The notes under the pieces are model-generated. The model ran no database searches and was not told the origin of the DNA. It saw nothing but the letters and a program-made list of their open reading frames with translations. This document shows positions 51,774-60,275 of a DNA stretch of 64,000 nucleotides, piece by piece. The position numbers were made by a program, and so were the translations under genes. Numbering within the stretch: position 1 is the first letter of the stretch; each line of letters opens with the position of its first letter. Source of the DNA: an uncultured Eubacteriales bacterium (GTDB taxonomy: Bacteria > Bacillota > Clostridia > Christensenellales > Borkfalkiaceae); the NCBI GenBank assembly GCA_905209085.1, contig CAJLRM010000010.1, positions 6,350 to 70,349 on the forward strand, written 5' to 3'.

Positions 51774-52109
51774 ATTCTTTTTTCTCTTTCCCGGTATTTT
51801 TTCGAAAGACACCCGGCTCAAATTGCGCGGAATGTTGTTTCTTAAATAAATAACCATTCGCATTACTGTTGCAGCGCTGCACATTGCGGAGAACATAAAG
51901 AAAATTTCATGTGAAAGCACACAAAATACTTGTCTTATTCAAAAAAATGTACTATATAGCAGAAAAGAATACAGGAACCTTTCAAAGATAGTAAAAAGAG
52001 TGAAAAATCCGAGTAAAAAACATTGGTCGTGCTCCGCCCTTAAATTTGCGGACATTCTTCTGTACTATGCCTTTTTGCACAAACAAGTCTTTGACACTCC
52101 AAGCTTTGT
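51774..52109. other. AT-rich intergenic region
   Basis: About 335 nt between the tRNA terminator and the GIY-YIG gene. No supported gene, hairpin or promoter; the composition is more AT-rich than flanking chromosome. Confidence 0.4.
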
Positions 52110-52394
52110 TTACTTTTTGCGTTCATATTCTTCAATGAGCGCGAGCTTTTTCGAGCGGGGCATTCTCTTGATGAAGTATTCCCGACTCATCGCTTCATTC
52201 TTCGTGGCAAATTTCTCTCGATAGACGAGCCGAACGGGCAGACGGGAACGGGTGTACTTTGCGCCCTTTCCCGCCCCGTGCGCCTTCAAGCGTTTTTCAA
52301 GGTCACCCGTAAATCCGCAGTACAGCGTTCCGTCGCGACATTGCAAAAGATAGGTATAATACGCGAATTTCTTTTCCTTTTTTGTCTTTATCAA
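52110..52394 (-). CDS. GIY-YIG nuclease-domain protein (UPF0213 type)
   Basis: 94 aa, a single GIY-YIG domain: YYTYLLQCRDGTLYCGFTGDL, RLKAHGAGKGAKYTRSRLPV, YREKFATKNEAMSREYFIKR. The second motif is YCG rather than YIG. Standalone members (YhbQ type) have a proposed role in DNA repair that is not settled. The start is a TTG with AGGGGG 7 nt before it. It follows the SDR gene on the same strand. Confidence 0.87.
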   Translation of the reverse strand: MIKTKKEKKFAYYTYLLQCRDGTLYCGFTGDLEKRLKAHGAGKGAKYTRSRLPVRLVYREKFATKNEAMSREYFIKRMPRSKKLALIEEYERKK

Positions 52395-52460
52395 ATCTGC
52401 GCCCCCTTTTTTCTTTTGTTTTCGCCAAATTCCCGATTTTCTCTTTTTCCGTTTTCCCCT

Positions 52461-53255
52461 TTAAAACGCGTCTTTGGAAATTTTGCTCCAACGCCGAGCG
52501 ATAAATCGGAGTTTCAAGGACAGCGGGACGAGTTTCGTTCCCACGTTCATGACGTTGTTCCAAAACCCGGGAATGATCTTTCTCTTATTTTTCGCCACCG
52601 CGCGCAGGCTTTTTGCGGCTACGAATTCGGGAGATTTTGCCGCGAGCTTTCCCCACACGCCCTGTCCCGCAATCTGTTCCTTCACGTCGGCGCGGGTGGG
52701 CATCGCGCCGGGCAGCACCGCCGTCACCTTTACCCCCTTTCCCTTCATCTCCTCTCTCAGCGCCGCCGAAAAGGAGGTCAAAGCCGCTTTTGCGGCGCTG
52801 TAAAGGGCGAAATAGGGCATGGGACAAATCCCCGACACGCTGGAAATATTGACGATTTCCAACTCTTTTGCCCTATTGCCGAGGGCAAATCGGCACAGCG
52901 CCGCAGCCGCCTCGAAATTGACGCGGCATTGAAAAGAAATTTTTTCCTGCGTATATTCTTCGAAAGATTTTTGAATGTCCGCACCCGCGACGTTGACGAG
53001 CCTTCCGATCTTCCACCCTTCCTCCGCGATCTTTTTCATCATGGCGCTCCGCTCCGATTCCTCTGCCAAATCGCAGGCAAAAATCCGCACGTCTATTCCC
53101 GCGTTTTCCGCGAGCGCTTTTTCCTTTATCAACCGCAGTTTGCCTTCGTATCTGCCCGTCAGAATGAGATTTTCCCCGCTTTTCGCCGCGAGGCGCACAA
53201 ACGCGCCGCCCAGTCCGCCCGTAGCGCCCGTTATCATCGTATACTCCGCTCTCAT
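52461..53255 (-). CDS. Short-chain dehydrogenase/reductase
   Basis: 264 aa. A classical SDR with nucleotide site TMITGATGGLGGAF, NVAGAD, catalytic Ser in ISSVSGICPMPY and YSAAK (Tyr/Lys). The C-terminus after VLPGAMPT resembles the DltE/DhrS7-like acyl-lipid or sterol-type branch, but the substrate cannot be read. The missing acidic residue after the glycine loop (TGRYEGKL) favours NADP(H). Confidence 0.88.
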   Translation of the reverse strand: MRAEYTMITGATGGLGGAFVRLAAKSGENLILTGRYEGKLRLIKEKALAENAGIDVRIFACDLAEESERSAMMKKIAEEGWKIGRLVNVAGADIQKSFEEYTQEKISFQCRVNFEAAAALCRFALGNRAKELEIVNISSVSGICPMPYFALYSAAKAALTSFSAALREEMKGKGVKVTAVLPGAMPTRADVKEQIAGQGVWGKLAAKSPEFVAAKSLRAVAKNKRKIIPGFWNNVMNVGTKLVPLSLKLRFIARRWSKISKDAF

Positions 53256-53365
53256 AAACGCACTTCCTTCCGCCGTTTTCTATCCATAGAATATCACACC
53301 CGAGAAAAAATTGCAAGCGACTTCCCGAGCCTCTCGCTTTTTCCGAAAATTTTTCTCTTTTACGG

Positions 53366-53394
53366 TTGACAAATGCGCCCGGGGGGATTATAAT
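53366..53394 (+). promoter_or_regulatory. Consensus SigA promoter of the mgtA transcript
   Basis: TTGACA (53366-53371), 17 nt, TATAAT (53389-53394). The start point should be near 53401, giving a leader of about 710 nt before mgtA. Confidence 0.85.
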
Positions 53395-53784
53395 GAAGTA
53401 AGAGAGAAAATTTCTTTGCGGGACGCGCCGATCGCGGCCAAGCGAGAATGGAAAAAACTTTCAAAATACGGAAAAGCGGGATTTCGCCTTTTAAAATTGT
53501 TTGGAGGCTGTAAATCTCAGTATGTAAGCAAAAAAAATTTTTATCATTCGCAGGGCGCGCGAGGGAAAAATGTCAAAGGCGCGCAACGCTCGGCAGATGC
53601 GAAAGAAATGATGGCGGTATCCTTAATTTTACGGAGGCATGGCTGTGGACATAAGCCGATCGCAAGTACAACTTCATCGACGCGGCAAACGGCGTTTCTT
53701 TTGCCGTGCGGATTTTCGGGGATAGCTATTCAGACTCGCCCCGTTCTTCGTACGGGCATTTGGATTTTTGATATTCCGTCTTTT

Positions 53785-53822
53785 ACCGCCGTCGGCACTC
53801 GTATGCGACGACGGTCTTTTTA
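53785..53822 (+). terminator. Terminator-like hairpin inside the mgtA leader
   Basis: ACCGCCGTCG / CGACGACGGT (one mismatch), 11-nt loop, then CTTTTTAT. A termination here would give a short leader RNA of about 420 nt; it could be the off-state of an attenuator. Confidence 0.7.
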
Positions 53823-53932
53823 TGTCCTTTCGCCCCTTCGAATTCCGTTCTCGCCCAAACGTAAAACCCGGAAAAATCCCGCGCTTTTAGCGCGTATTTT
53901 ATATAGATAAAAAATACAAGGAGGTAAAAAAG

Positions 53933-54052
53933 ATGCAGTCCGACAGTAGAAGCGGCTCCGCGCCCGACCCAGACGGCTTATCGACGCAGAGAAAAAGACA
54001 GACGAAATATTGCCGGAAAGGCGTATTTCAGCCTCCTTTTGCGCATATCTGA
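53933..54052 (+). CDS. 39-aa leader ORF upstream of mgtA
   Basis: AAGGAGG at 8 nt before an ATG opens MQSDSRSGSAPDPDGLSTQR, continuing KRQTKYCRKGVFQPPFAHI to a TGA. The end of the ORF contains Pro-Pro, and its codons hold CCTCCTT, the anti-Shine-Dalgarno of mgtA. A ribosome translating or stalling at this point would decide whether the mgtA ribosome site is free. Salmonella mgtA also has a proline-containing leader peptide (MgtL), but the sequences are not alike. Translation is inferred. Confidence 0.55.
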   Translation: MQSDSRSGSAPDPDGLSTQRKRQTKYCRKGVFQPPFAHI

Positions 54053-54111
54053 CGCAAGGAACCGCGGCGCGGCGTCCGTTTCTCCTTAAACATCCAAGGA
54101 GGTACAGACCC

Positions 54112-56841
54112 GTGATAAGAAAAACGAATAAAAAACTCGCCGCTCTCGAAGCGGAAAACACGGCGAAAGAGGAAGCGCGCGTCAAAGAACTCGCTCTGCT
54201 TTCCCCCGCCCAGACATTAGACAAACTCGATTCCTCCACGGCGGGACTGAGCGAATTCCTCGTGAACGCTTCCCGCAGCTGCTACGGAAAGAATCAGACC
54301 ACCCAAGGCAAAAAGAACGGCCTTTTCAAAAGGCTCCTCGGCGCGTTCGTCAATCCTTTTTCAGCCATTTTGACGGCGCTCGGCGTTCTTTCGCTGTTCA
54401 CCGACGTCATCTTCGCCCCCGTGGGCGACAAAAATTCCGCCGCCGCCATCATCGTATTCGTAATGGTGACGATTTCAGGCGTTTTACGCTTCGTACAGGA
54501 AACCCGTTCGGGCCGCGCCGCGGCGGGGCTTTCCGAACTCATTAAGACAAAGGCGGAAGTCGTCCGCAAAAACGAGGGCACGATCGAGCTGCCCATCGAG
54601 GAAATCGTCGTGGGAGATATTGTGCTCCTCGCGGCGGGCGACGTCGTCCCCGCAGACCTTCGGCTCCTTTCCGCAAAAGATCTCTTCGTCAACCAATCGG
54701 CATTGACGGGAGAGAGCGAACCCGTGGAAAAACGCGCCTCTTTCGGAAACGCCGACGACGCCAAACTCCTTTCCCTTTCGGAAATTCCCACGCTCGCATT
54801 CGCGGGAAGCGCGGTGGTGTCGGGCAGCGCGTCCTGCGTTGCCGTCGCCGTCGGGGATAATACCGTTTTGGGCAGAACGGCGAAAAAACTTTCCCAGGGA
54901 AAGCGCGAGCCGACTTCTTTCGAAAAGGGAGTCAGCTCCGTTTCCCATGTCCTGCTCCGCTTTATGGCGGTGATGGTGCCCGTCGTGCTCCTCGTAAACG
55001 GCTTCACGAAAGGCGATTGGCTGCACGCGTTTCTCTTCGCTGTATCCGTCGCCGTGGGACTGACGCCCGAAATGCTGCCCGTCATCGTCACCACCTGCCT
55101 CGCAAAAGGCGCCGTGGCGATGGCGAAAAAGAAGACGGTGGTGAAAAATCTCGACTCCATCCAGAATCTCGGCTGCATTGACATTCTTTGCACGGACAAG
55201 ACGGGTACGCTGACGCAGGACGAGATCATTCTCGAATATCATCTCGACGTGCACGGCGACGAAAACGCGCGCGTTTTGCGCTATGCCTTTCTCAACGCCT
55301 ATTATCAGACGGGGCTGAGAAGCCGCATCGATTTCGCCGTCATCGAACGCACGCGCGCCGAGTCTGTGGGCGCCGAGGAATTGCGCGGGCTGGAAAACAG
55401 GTATTCCAAGACGGACGAGATCCCCTTCGATTTCGAACGCCGCCGTTTGAGCGTCGTCGTCCGCGACGAAAAGACGGGCAAGACCCAGCTCGTCACCAAG
55501 GGCGCCGCGGAAGAGATGCTGAGCGTGTGTTCCTTTGCCGAGTATGAGGGGGAGGTGCAGCCGCTCACCCGCGAACTGCGCGCGGAGATCCTGCAACGGA
55601 TAGATTCGCTCAACGATCAGGGGCTTCGCGTTTTGGTTTTGGCGCGCAAAGACAATCCCGCGCCCGCGGAAAAATGTTCGCCCGCGGACGAATCGGATAT
55701 GGTGCTGATGGGCTATCTCGCCTTCCTCGATCCGCCCAAGGAAAGCGCGAAAACGGCGATCGCCGCTTTGAAAGAATACGGCGTCGCCACCAAGATCCTC
55801 ACGGGCGACAACGAGCGCGTGGCGCTTCGCGTGTGCAGACAGGTGGGACTGAACGCGGGGCGGGTGCTGCTGGGCAGCGACGTGGATAAGCTGGACGACA
55901 AAACGCTTTTTGAAGAAGCGGAAAAGACAGACATCTTCGCCAAACTCTCTCCCGCGCAGAAAGCGAGGATCGTCACGGCGCTGCGTTCGGGCGGACACTC
56001 CGTCGGCTTTCTCGGCGACGGCATCAACGACGCGGAAGCGATGCGCGCGGCGGACGTCGGGACTTCCGTGGACAGCGGCGCCGATATTGCCAAAGAAGCG
56101 GCGGACGTCGTGCTGCTCGAAAAGGACCTCAATGTGCTGGAAGCGGGAATCCTCGAAGGCAGAAAGGTATACGCCAATATGCTCAAATACATCCGCATGA
56201 CGGCGTCTTCCAATTTCGGAAATATGTTTTCCGTGCTGACGGCGAGCGCCTTTCTCCCCTTCCTTCCCATGGAATCCCTGCAATTGCTCTTTCTCAATCT
56301 GCTGTACGACATCACCTGCACGACGGTGCCCTGGGATAACGCTGACAAGGAATTTTTGCTCCGTCCGAAAAAGTGGGACGCCTCTTCGACGGGAAAGTTC
56401 ATGCTCTTTATCGGTCCCGTGAGTTCGGTCTTTGACATTCTCTGCTTTGCGGCGCTCTATTTTATCGTCTGTCCGCAGGCGATGGGCGGGGCAGGCTATC
56501 GCGCCCTCTCCGACGCCGCCTCGCGTGAACAGTTTGCGGCGCTTTTCCAATCGGGCTGGTTTATCCTTTCCATGTGGACGCAGGCGCTTGCCATTCACAT
56601 GATCCGCACGCCCAAAATTCCCTTTATCCAAAGCCGCGCTTCTCTTTCCGTGACTTTATCGGGGCTGGCGGGCTGCGTCGCGGCGACGGTGATTCCCTTT
56701 ACTCCGTTAGGCGCTTTTCTCGGCTTCGCCCCCCTGCCCGCCGTTTGGTTTCTCTATCTGACGGGAATCGTCGCGGGATATATGATCGCCGTCACGTTGG
56801 TGAAGAATCTCTATGTGAAAAAGTACGGAAATCTCTTGTGA
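54112..56841 (+). CDS. mgtA: Magnesium-translocating P-type ATPase
   Basis: 909 aa, P-type ATPase of the P3B (MgtA/MgtB) type, importing Mg2+ at the membrane. Visible are the N-terminal cation-ATPase region, span pair NPFSAILTALGVLSLFTDV, actuator LTGESEPVEK, phosphorylation site CTDKTGTLT, nucleotide-domain KGAAEEML, hinge GDGINDAEAMRAADVG, and C-terminal spans with NLLYDITCTTVPWDN, typical of MgtA. GTG start at 54112 is chosen because AAGGAGG lies 9 nt upstream; the frame open further upstream overlaps the leader ORF. It ends convergent with a TerB-like gene. Confidence 0.94.
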   Translation: MIRKTNKKLAALEAENTAKEEARVKELALLSPAQTLDKLDSSTAGLSEFLVNASRSCYGKNQTTQGKKNGLFKRLLGAFVNPFSAILTALGVLSLFTDVIFAPVGDKNSAAAIIVFVMVTISGVLRFVQETRSGRAAAGLSELIKTKAEVVRKNEGTIELPIEEIVVGDIVLLAAGDVVPADLRLLSAKDLFVNQSALTGESEPVEKRASFGNADDAKLLSLSEIPTLAFAGSAVVSGSASCVAVAVGDNTVLGRTAKKLSQGKREPTSFEKGVSSVSHVLLRFMAVMVPVVLLVNGFTKGDWLHAFLFAVSVAVGLTPEMLPVIVTTCLAKGAVAMAKKKTVVKNLDSIQNLGCIDILCTDKTGTLTQDEIILEYHLDVHGDENARVLRYAFLNAYYQTGLRSRIDFAVIERTRAESVGAEELRGLENRYSKTDEIPFDFERRRLSVVVRDEKTGKTQLVTKGAAEEMLSVCSFAEYEGEVQPLTRELRAEILQRIDSLNDQGLRVLVLARKDNPAPAEKCSPADESDMVLMGYLAFLDPPKESAKTAIAALKEYGVATKILTGDNERVALRVCRQVGLNAGRVLLGSDVDKLDDKTLFEEAEKTDIFAKLSPAQKARIVTALRSGGHSVGFLGDGINDAEAMRAADVGTSVDSGADIAKEAADVVLLEKDLNVLEAGILEGRKVYANMLKYIRMTASSNFGNMFSVLTASAFLPFLPMESLQLLFLNLLYDITCTTVPWDNADKEFLLRPKKWDASSTGKFMLFIGPVSSVFDILCFAALYFIVCPQAMGGAGYRALSDAASREQFAALFQSGWFILSMWTQALAIHMIRTPKIPFIQSRASLSVTLSGLAGCVAATVIPFTPLGAFLGFAPLPAVWFLYLTGIVAGYMIAVTLVKNLYVKKYGNLL

Positions 56842-56887
56842 ATAGTTCGCTCTTGCAAGGAAGATTTCTCAAAAATTTTTAACGCAT

Positions 56888-56922
56888 AAACGGAGCAGAA
56901 ATGATCTGCTCCGTTTGCTTTT
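56888..56922. terminator. Terminator between mgtA and the TerB-like gene
   Basis: AAACGGAGCAG / CTGCTCCGTTT perfect 11-bp stem, 7-nt loop, then GCTTTT. Confidence 0.9.
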
Positions 56923-56935
56923 CGTCCGCTTGAAT

Positions 56936-57388
56936 TTATCTCATCAATTGCTTGATATATGCCTTTTCCTTTAAGGAAACTTTCCCGTCGACGGCGCAGA
57001 TAAGCAGGCAGACGAAGATGATGTCCGCCTTTAACTCCTCGGAGAGCGTACCGAGAAAATCCACGAGGTAATCCACTTCTTTTTTCAATTCCCGTCCCTC
57101 TTTGCGAAACGCCTTCGTCAAAGCTTTGGCTGCCTCGAAATCGAAATCCTCGCCGAAAAAGGACTTTAAGAGCGGGGACATCACGGCATACTCCGTTTCG
57201 TCGAGTTTTCCGTCCGCGTACACCGACGCGATGAGGAAGGAGGCGAGGATCTTCGCGCATTCCAGTCCGTCTTCCGAAAACGCGCGTATCGCGGGCATAA
57301 TGCGCAGGGAGGCTCTGCCCAATACGGCGGCGTATTCGACGGGATTCAATTCTTCCACAGTCTTGCAAAGTTCGTTAAAATCTTTCAT
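56936..57388 (-). CDS. TerB-like domain protein
   Basis: 150 aa, all-helical. Two acidic repeats typical of TerB are visible: ASVYADGKLDETEYAVMSPLL and CAVDGKVSLKEKAYIKQLMR. TerB-type domains bind divalent metal and occur in stress-response contexts; tellurite resistance itself is not implied. The neighbouring Mg2+ transporter is convergent, so no operon link. GGAGA-type site before the ATG. Confidence 0.8.
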   Translation of the reverse strand: MKDFNELCKTVEELNPVEYAAVLGRASLRIMPAIRAFSEDGLECAKILASFLIASVYADGKLDETEYAVMSPLLKSFFGEDFDFEAAKALTKAFRKEGRELKKEVDYLVDFLGTLSEELKADIIFVCLLICAVDGKVSLKEKAYIKQLMR

Positions 57389-57537
57389 TTGTCTTCTCCT
57401 TGTCCCCGCGGCAATCCGCCGCTCAGGCGCCCTTACGGGCTTTGTTTACCTCATATATAAACGGGCTTTCAAGGCATAAAACAAATTTGTTTGGTTTTCA
57501 ACAAAAAGTCTTCTCTTCGTCACTTATTATACAAAAC

Positions 57538-57879
57538 TCAATCGCAATGAGGAACATAGTCGATTTCCGAACGGATCTCCGTTTTCTCTATTTTAAAGAT
57601 CACAGGCCTTAATCCGTCGTTACAGCTGCATATTGCCACGCCCTCTTTTCCGATCCAATCGCCGTAGTAAAACTTTCCGCAGCCGTGCGAGAGCGCGAAA
57701 ACGTACTGATAGATCGCCTTCCAGGCTTCGTCGCAAAAGCCCTCGGGTTTTGCGTAATCGGCATAGAATACCTGACCTTCCCGCAACATCGGGCATCTGC
57801 CCAGCCCCTCCGCGCCGTATTCTTTGGCGAGTTCCTCGTCAAAGCCCCTTTTTAAAACGGTGATTTTACACTTTGTCAT
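57538..57879 (-). CDS. TIGR04076 family protein
   Basis: 113 aa. It follows the TIGR04076 pattern: KCKITVLKRGFDEELAKEYG, RCPMLREGQVFYADYAKPEG, FCDEAWKAIYQYVFALSHG and CSCNDGLRPVIFKIEK. Four conserved cysteines (in RCP, FCD, CSC) may bind metal or a redox group. The function is not known. Confidence 0.86.
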   Translation of the reverse strand: MTKCKITVLKRGFDEELAKEYGAEGLGRCPMLREGQVFYADYAKPEGFCDEAWKAIYQYVFALSHGCGKFYYGDWIGKEGVAICSCNDGLRPVIFKIEKTEIRSEIDYVPHCD

Positions 57880-57909
57880 CCTTATCCTCCGTAAACTATT
57901 TTATCCGCC

Positions 57910-58779
57910 CTAAAACTTGCTCCAAAGCTGCTGAGGATGAAAACCGAAAATCTGCACGATCTCCACATACGGAGAATTGGCGATCTCGGGCGGCGTAACG
58001 ACAAGACCGCCATTGGAATCGAGATCGACGTCGAAATGCCGATAGGCGTACCAGACGAGATGAGCGCACTGAGTGCGCGTAAACTCCTTTTCGTTGTATT
58101 TTTTCGAAAGGATGCCTATGGAAAAATTATAATCGGCGCCTATCAGGTTGTCTTTGGCGTATTGCGCCACTTCCGCGCGGAATTCTTTGTCGAATTTCGG
58201 ACGCAGCACCATGAAATTGGCGAGATTGGAAAAAGTCGAAGCGTCGGTGATCCAGCTCTGCGTGCCCGGTCCCAGCGCCTCCGCGATCTTTTCTCTGTCG
58301 CCGTCCACGACAAGACAAGCGTGTCCCAATCGCCAGCCGGATACGTGGGTAGTGGCGGAAACGATGATATCTCCGTCTTCCAGCTTCGCATAGGGCGCGT
58401 GACTCTCCATCGTTTCCAGATAGGTATAGGGATTAAAACGCTTGCAGGTGACGGTATGCTCGGCAAAATAGAAATTCTGTATCCGCAGGATGCGTTTTTT
58501 CCCGTCCGCTTCGCTCCACAAGCCGTCTACGCCTATTTTTGTCAGTCCCGTCTGCGCGTATAAGAGGCCGTAATCCTCTTGCGTCAGCTCTTCCTTGGCA
58601 AGAACGGCGGAAAGATCCGCTTTCTCGTAATCGGGATACCAATGCTTCCACGTTTTGTCTGTATAAATGACGCCGAGCTGCAATCCGATCAGGACGCTCG
58701 ACACGAAAAACACGACGCAAGCCAGCGTAATGGCAAGGCGTTTTTTCCAGCTCATTTTTTTGCGCTTCCGATTTTTCAT
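57910..58779 (-). CDS. YiiX/permuted NlpC-P60-type hydrolase, membrane-anchored
   Basis: 289 aa. A signal anchor (RLAITLACVVFFVSSVLIGL) precedes an extracytoplasmic domain. GDIIVSATTHVSGWRLGHACLVVD holds a conserved His, and TRTQCAHLVWYAYRHFDVDLD holds the Cys followed by a second polar residue, the order seen in the permuted papain-fold YiiX/YebB family. It may act on peptidoglycan or on lipids. It has its own promoter and two striking dyads in the leader (58841-58885). Confidence 0.78.
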   Translation of the reverse strand: MKNRKRKKMSWKKRLAITLACVVFFVSSVLIGLQLGVIYTDKTWKHWYPDYEKADLSAVLAKEELTQEDYGLLYAQTGLTKIGVDGLWSEADGKKRILRIQNFYFAEHTVTCKRFNPYTYLETMESHAPYAKLEDGDIIVSATTHVSGWRLGHACLVVDGDREKIAEALGPGTQSWITDASTFSNLANFMVLRPKFDKEFRAEVAQYAKDNLIGADYNFSIGILSKKYNEKEFTRTQCAHLVWYAYRHFDVDLDSNGGLVVTPPEIANSPYVEIVQIFGFHPQQLWSKF

Positions 58780-58840
58780 AACTCCGCTTTCCTTTGCCTT
58801 TACGGACGATCGGGGAAAGACCGTCCGGGCAAAACTTTAT

Positions 58841-58885
58841 TTCCATAGTATATCCGATACTATGGAAAAACAGCCGCGGCTGTTT
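58841..58885. promoter_or_regulatory. Two adjacent dyads in the leader of the YiiX-like gene
   Basis: TTCCATAGTAT-5 nt-ATACTATGGAA (perfect 11-bp arms, 58841-58867) directly abuts the perfect 18-bp palindrome AAACAGCCGCGGCTGTTT (58868-58885), which falls on the predicted transcription start. They may be operators or RNA hairpins. Confidence 0.65.
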
Positions 58886-58891
58886 GATATT

Positions 58892-58920
58892 ATTGTATCA
58901 TATTGCGAAAATTTTGTCAA
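58892..58920 (-). promoter_or_regulatory. SigA promoter of the YiiX-like gene
   Basis: On the minus strand TTGACA (58915-58920), 17 nt, TACAAT (58892-58897). Confidence 0.82.
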
Positions 58921-59010
58921 ATCGCCTGCGGAGGCTTCTTTCCGCAGCGCATCTCCCTGTCTTTTTCTGAATTCGCCGCATCCCTGTCCCCTTCTTTCGC
59001 GCCTCTTTCT

Positions 59011-59045
59011 AAAAGCCCCGCCGGACGTTCCCGGCGGGGCTTTTG
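59011..59045. terminator. Terminator after the first XRE membrane regulator
   Basis: AAAAGCCCCGCCGG / CCGGCGGGGCTTTT strong GC-rich stem flanked by A and T runs, usable on both strands. Confidence 0.9.
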
Positions 59046-59093
59046 CGCCGCGTATTCTCACGTGAAACGCGGAAGCGGTCTTTTTTTCGCTCT

Positions 59094-60089
59094 TTACTTT
59101 TTACCGAAGACCGCCTGCGTGATCACAGAAACGATCGCGCAGAGAATGCCGCCGACGGGAAAGACCACCCAGCCCGGATGCCAGAGATTCCAGATAAAGC
59201 CGATGAGCAGGTATGCCGCCGTAGCGGTCAGCATGATAGCGCCGCTGACTGCGCTCGAAATCCGTTCTCCCTTTTCCGCTCTGCTCTTTGCGGAAACGTC
59301 GAAGCCTTCCTCCGCATTTTCGCCCGCGCCGCCCGCTTCCGGATCCTCCGTAAAGCCTTCCCGACTGCATTCTTTATTATAATTTTTCACGTCGTATTTT
59401 CCCGACTGCATTCCCGCGTATACGTACAGTCCCACCGCGATTGTGACGGTGAGCAGGAGGACGGCCGCGGCGAAATTTTCCCATTCCTCCACCGTACAGC
59501 CCGCGGGAGCGTAGTCCTCCCGATAGGTCATCGCCACCACGGCGATCACGCCGATGAGGATGAGCGCCGTCGCGCCCGCAATAAAGTACGGCATCTTCCT
59601 ACGAAAAGCGCGCACTGCGTTTTCGGGGTATTTTTCCATGCGAGGATTTTCCCGCTGAAAATTCTCGTGCGCAATGCCTCCCGCCACAAAAAGCGCCACG
59701 GCGACGGTGACGCAGCTTAAAAGGGTCACGACGCCCGCCACCTCCCTGACGCCTGCGGAAAGGAGAAACAGCATCGCCGTAACGCCCGCCAAAATCAAGC
59801 ACACGCCGGCGGTGATCTGCGCGCAAAAAGAATTCATATGCTTGTCATACGCCTCCAAATTGGCTTTATATTCGCCGGCATCCTTCGCAGAGGCGTCGCC
59901 GCGCACCAGCGTTTCCATATCGCAGCGGAACAGATCGCACAAAATCAGCAATTTTTCCATATCGGGAAACGCGCTGTCCGTTTCCCAGCGGGATATCGTC
60001 TGCCGCGTCACTTCCAGTTTTTCCGCCAGGGTTTCCTGCGTGATTCCGTACTTTTTACGATAGAAAAGAACGTTGCTTCCAAAACTCAT
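59094..60089 (-). CDS. XRE-type HTH regulator with multi-span membrane domain
   Basis: 331 aa. HTH_3 domain at about 5-60 (LFYRKKYGITQETLAEKLEV, TRQTISRWETDSAFPD). From residue 85 five spans in pairs (ITAGVCLILAGVTAMLFLLS, EVAGVVTLLSCVTVAVALF, MPYFIAGATALILIGVIAVV, LLLTVTIAVGLYVYAGM, ILCAIVSVITQAVFG). Its design, DNA-binding head on a membrane body, suggests direct membrane-stress sensing. MSFGSN is chosen as start, 8 nt after AAGGAG. Confidence 0.82.
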   Translation of the reverse strand: MSFGSNVLFYRKKYGITQETLAEKLEVTRQTISRWETDSAFPDMEKLLILCDLFRCDMETLVRGDASAKDAGEYKANLEAYDKHMNSFCAQITAGVCLILAGVTAMLFLLSAGVREVAGVVTLLSCVTVAVALFVAGGIAHENFQRENPRMEKYPENAVRAFRRKMPYFIAGATALILIGVIAVVAMTYREDYAPAGCTVEEWENFAAAVLLLTVTIAVGLYVYAGMQSGKYDVKNYNKECSREGFTEDPEAGGAGENAEEGFDVSAKSRAEKGERISSAVSGAIMLTATAAYLLIGFIWNLWHPGWVVFPVGGILCAIVSVITQAVFGKK

Positions 60090-60275
60090 CGTCATAACTC
60101 CTTTCGTTTTGTTAAGATGGCTCTATTATATCGTAACGGACGCGCAATTTCAAGCGCTTTGCAGTTGCGTTTCATGAAAAAGACGTATCATTTGACGTTA
60201 CATTCCCGTATTTTCCCATAATTCCGCTCTGTCGATGCTTTTTCACTACGCAGAATTTTCCAAACACTTCGCGTC

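Larger units (their letters stand above)
53401..54111 (+). promoter_or_regulatory. Unusually long mgtA 5' leader, candidate cis-regulatory RNA
   Basis: Between a perfect promoter and the mgtA GTG there is no conventional gene. The leader contains a terminator-like hairpin (53785-53822), a second hairpin CGCGCT-TTT-AGCGCG (53880-53894) followed by TATTTTAT, a 39-aa ORF with an ideal ribosome site, and CCTCCTT (54032-54038). CCTCCTT is complementary to the AAGGAGG of mgtA (54096-54102) and of the ORF (53918-53924). I see no M-box (ykoK) or yybP-ykoY consensus. Regulation by attenuation or by ribosome-site sequestration is inferred. Confidence 0.6.

Noticed and set aside
53311..53910. 199-codon frame before mgtA
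   Set aside because: It begins upstream of and runs through the consensus promoter, has no Shine-Dalgarno and a low-complexity, non-family translation; the region reads better as leader RNA.
53401..53930. M-box (ykoK) or yybP-ykoY riboswitch
   Set aside because: Neither the GUUAGGUGAGGCUCC-type core nor the GGGGAGUA core is visible; a covariance scan would be decisive.
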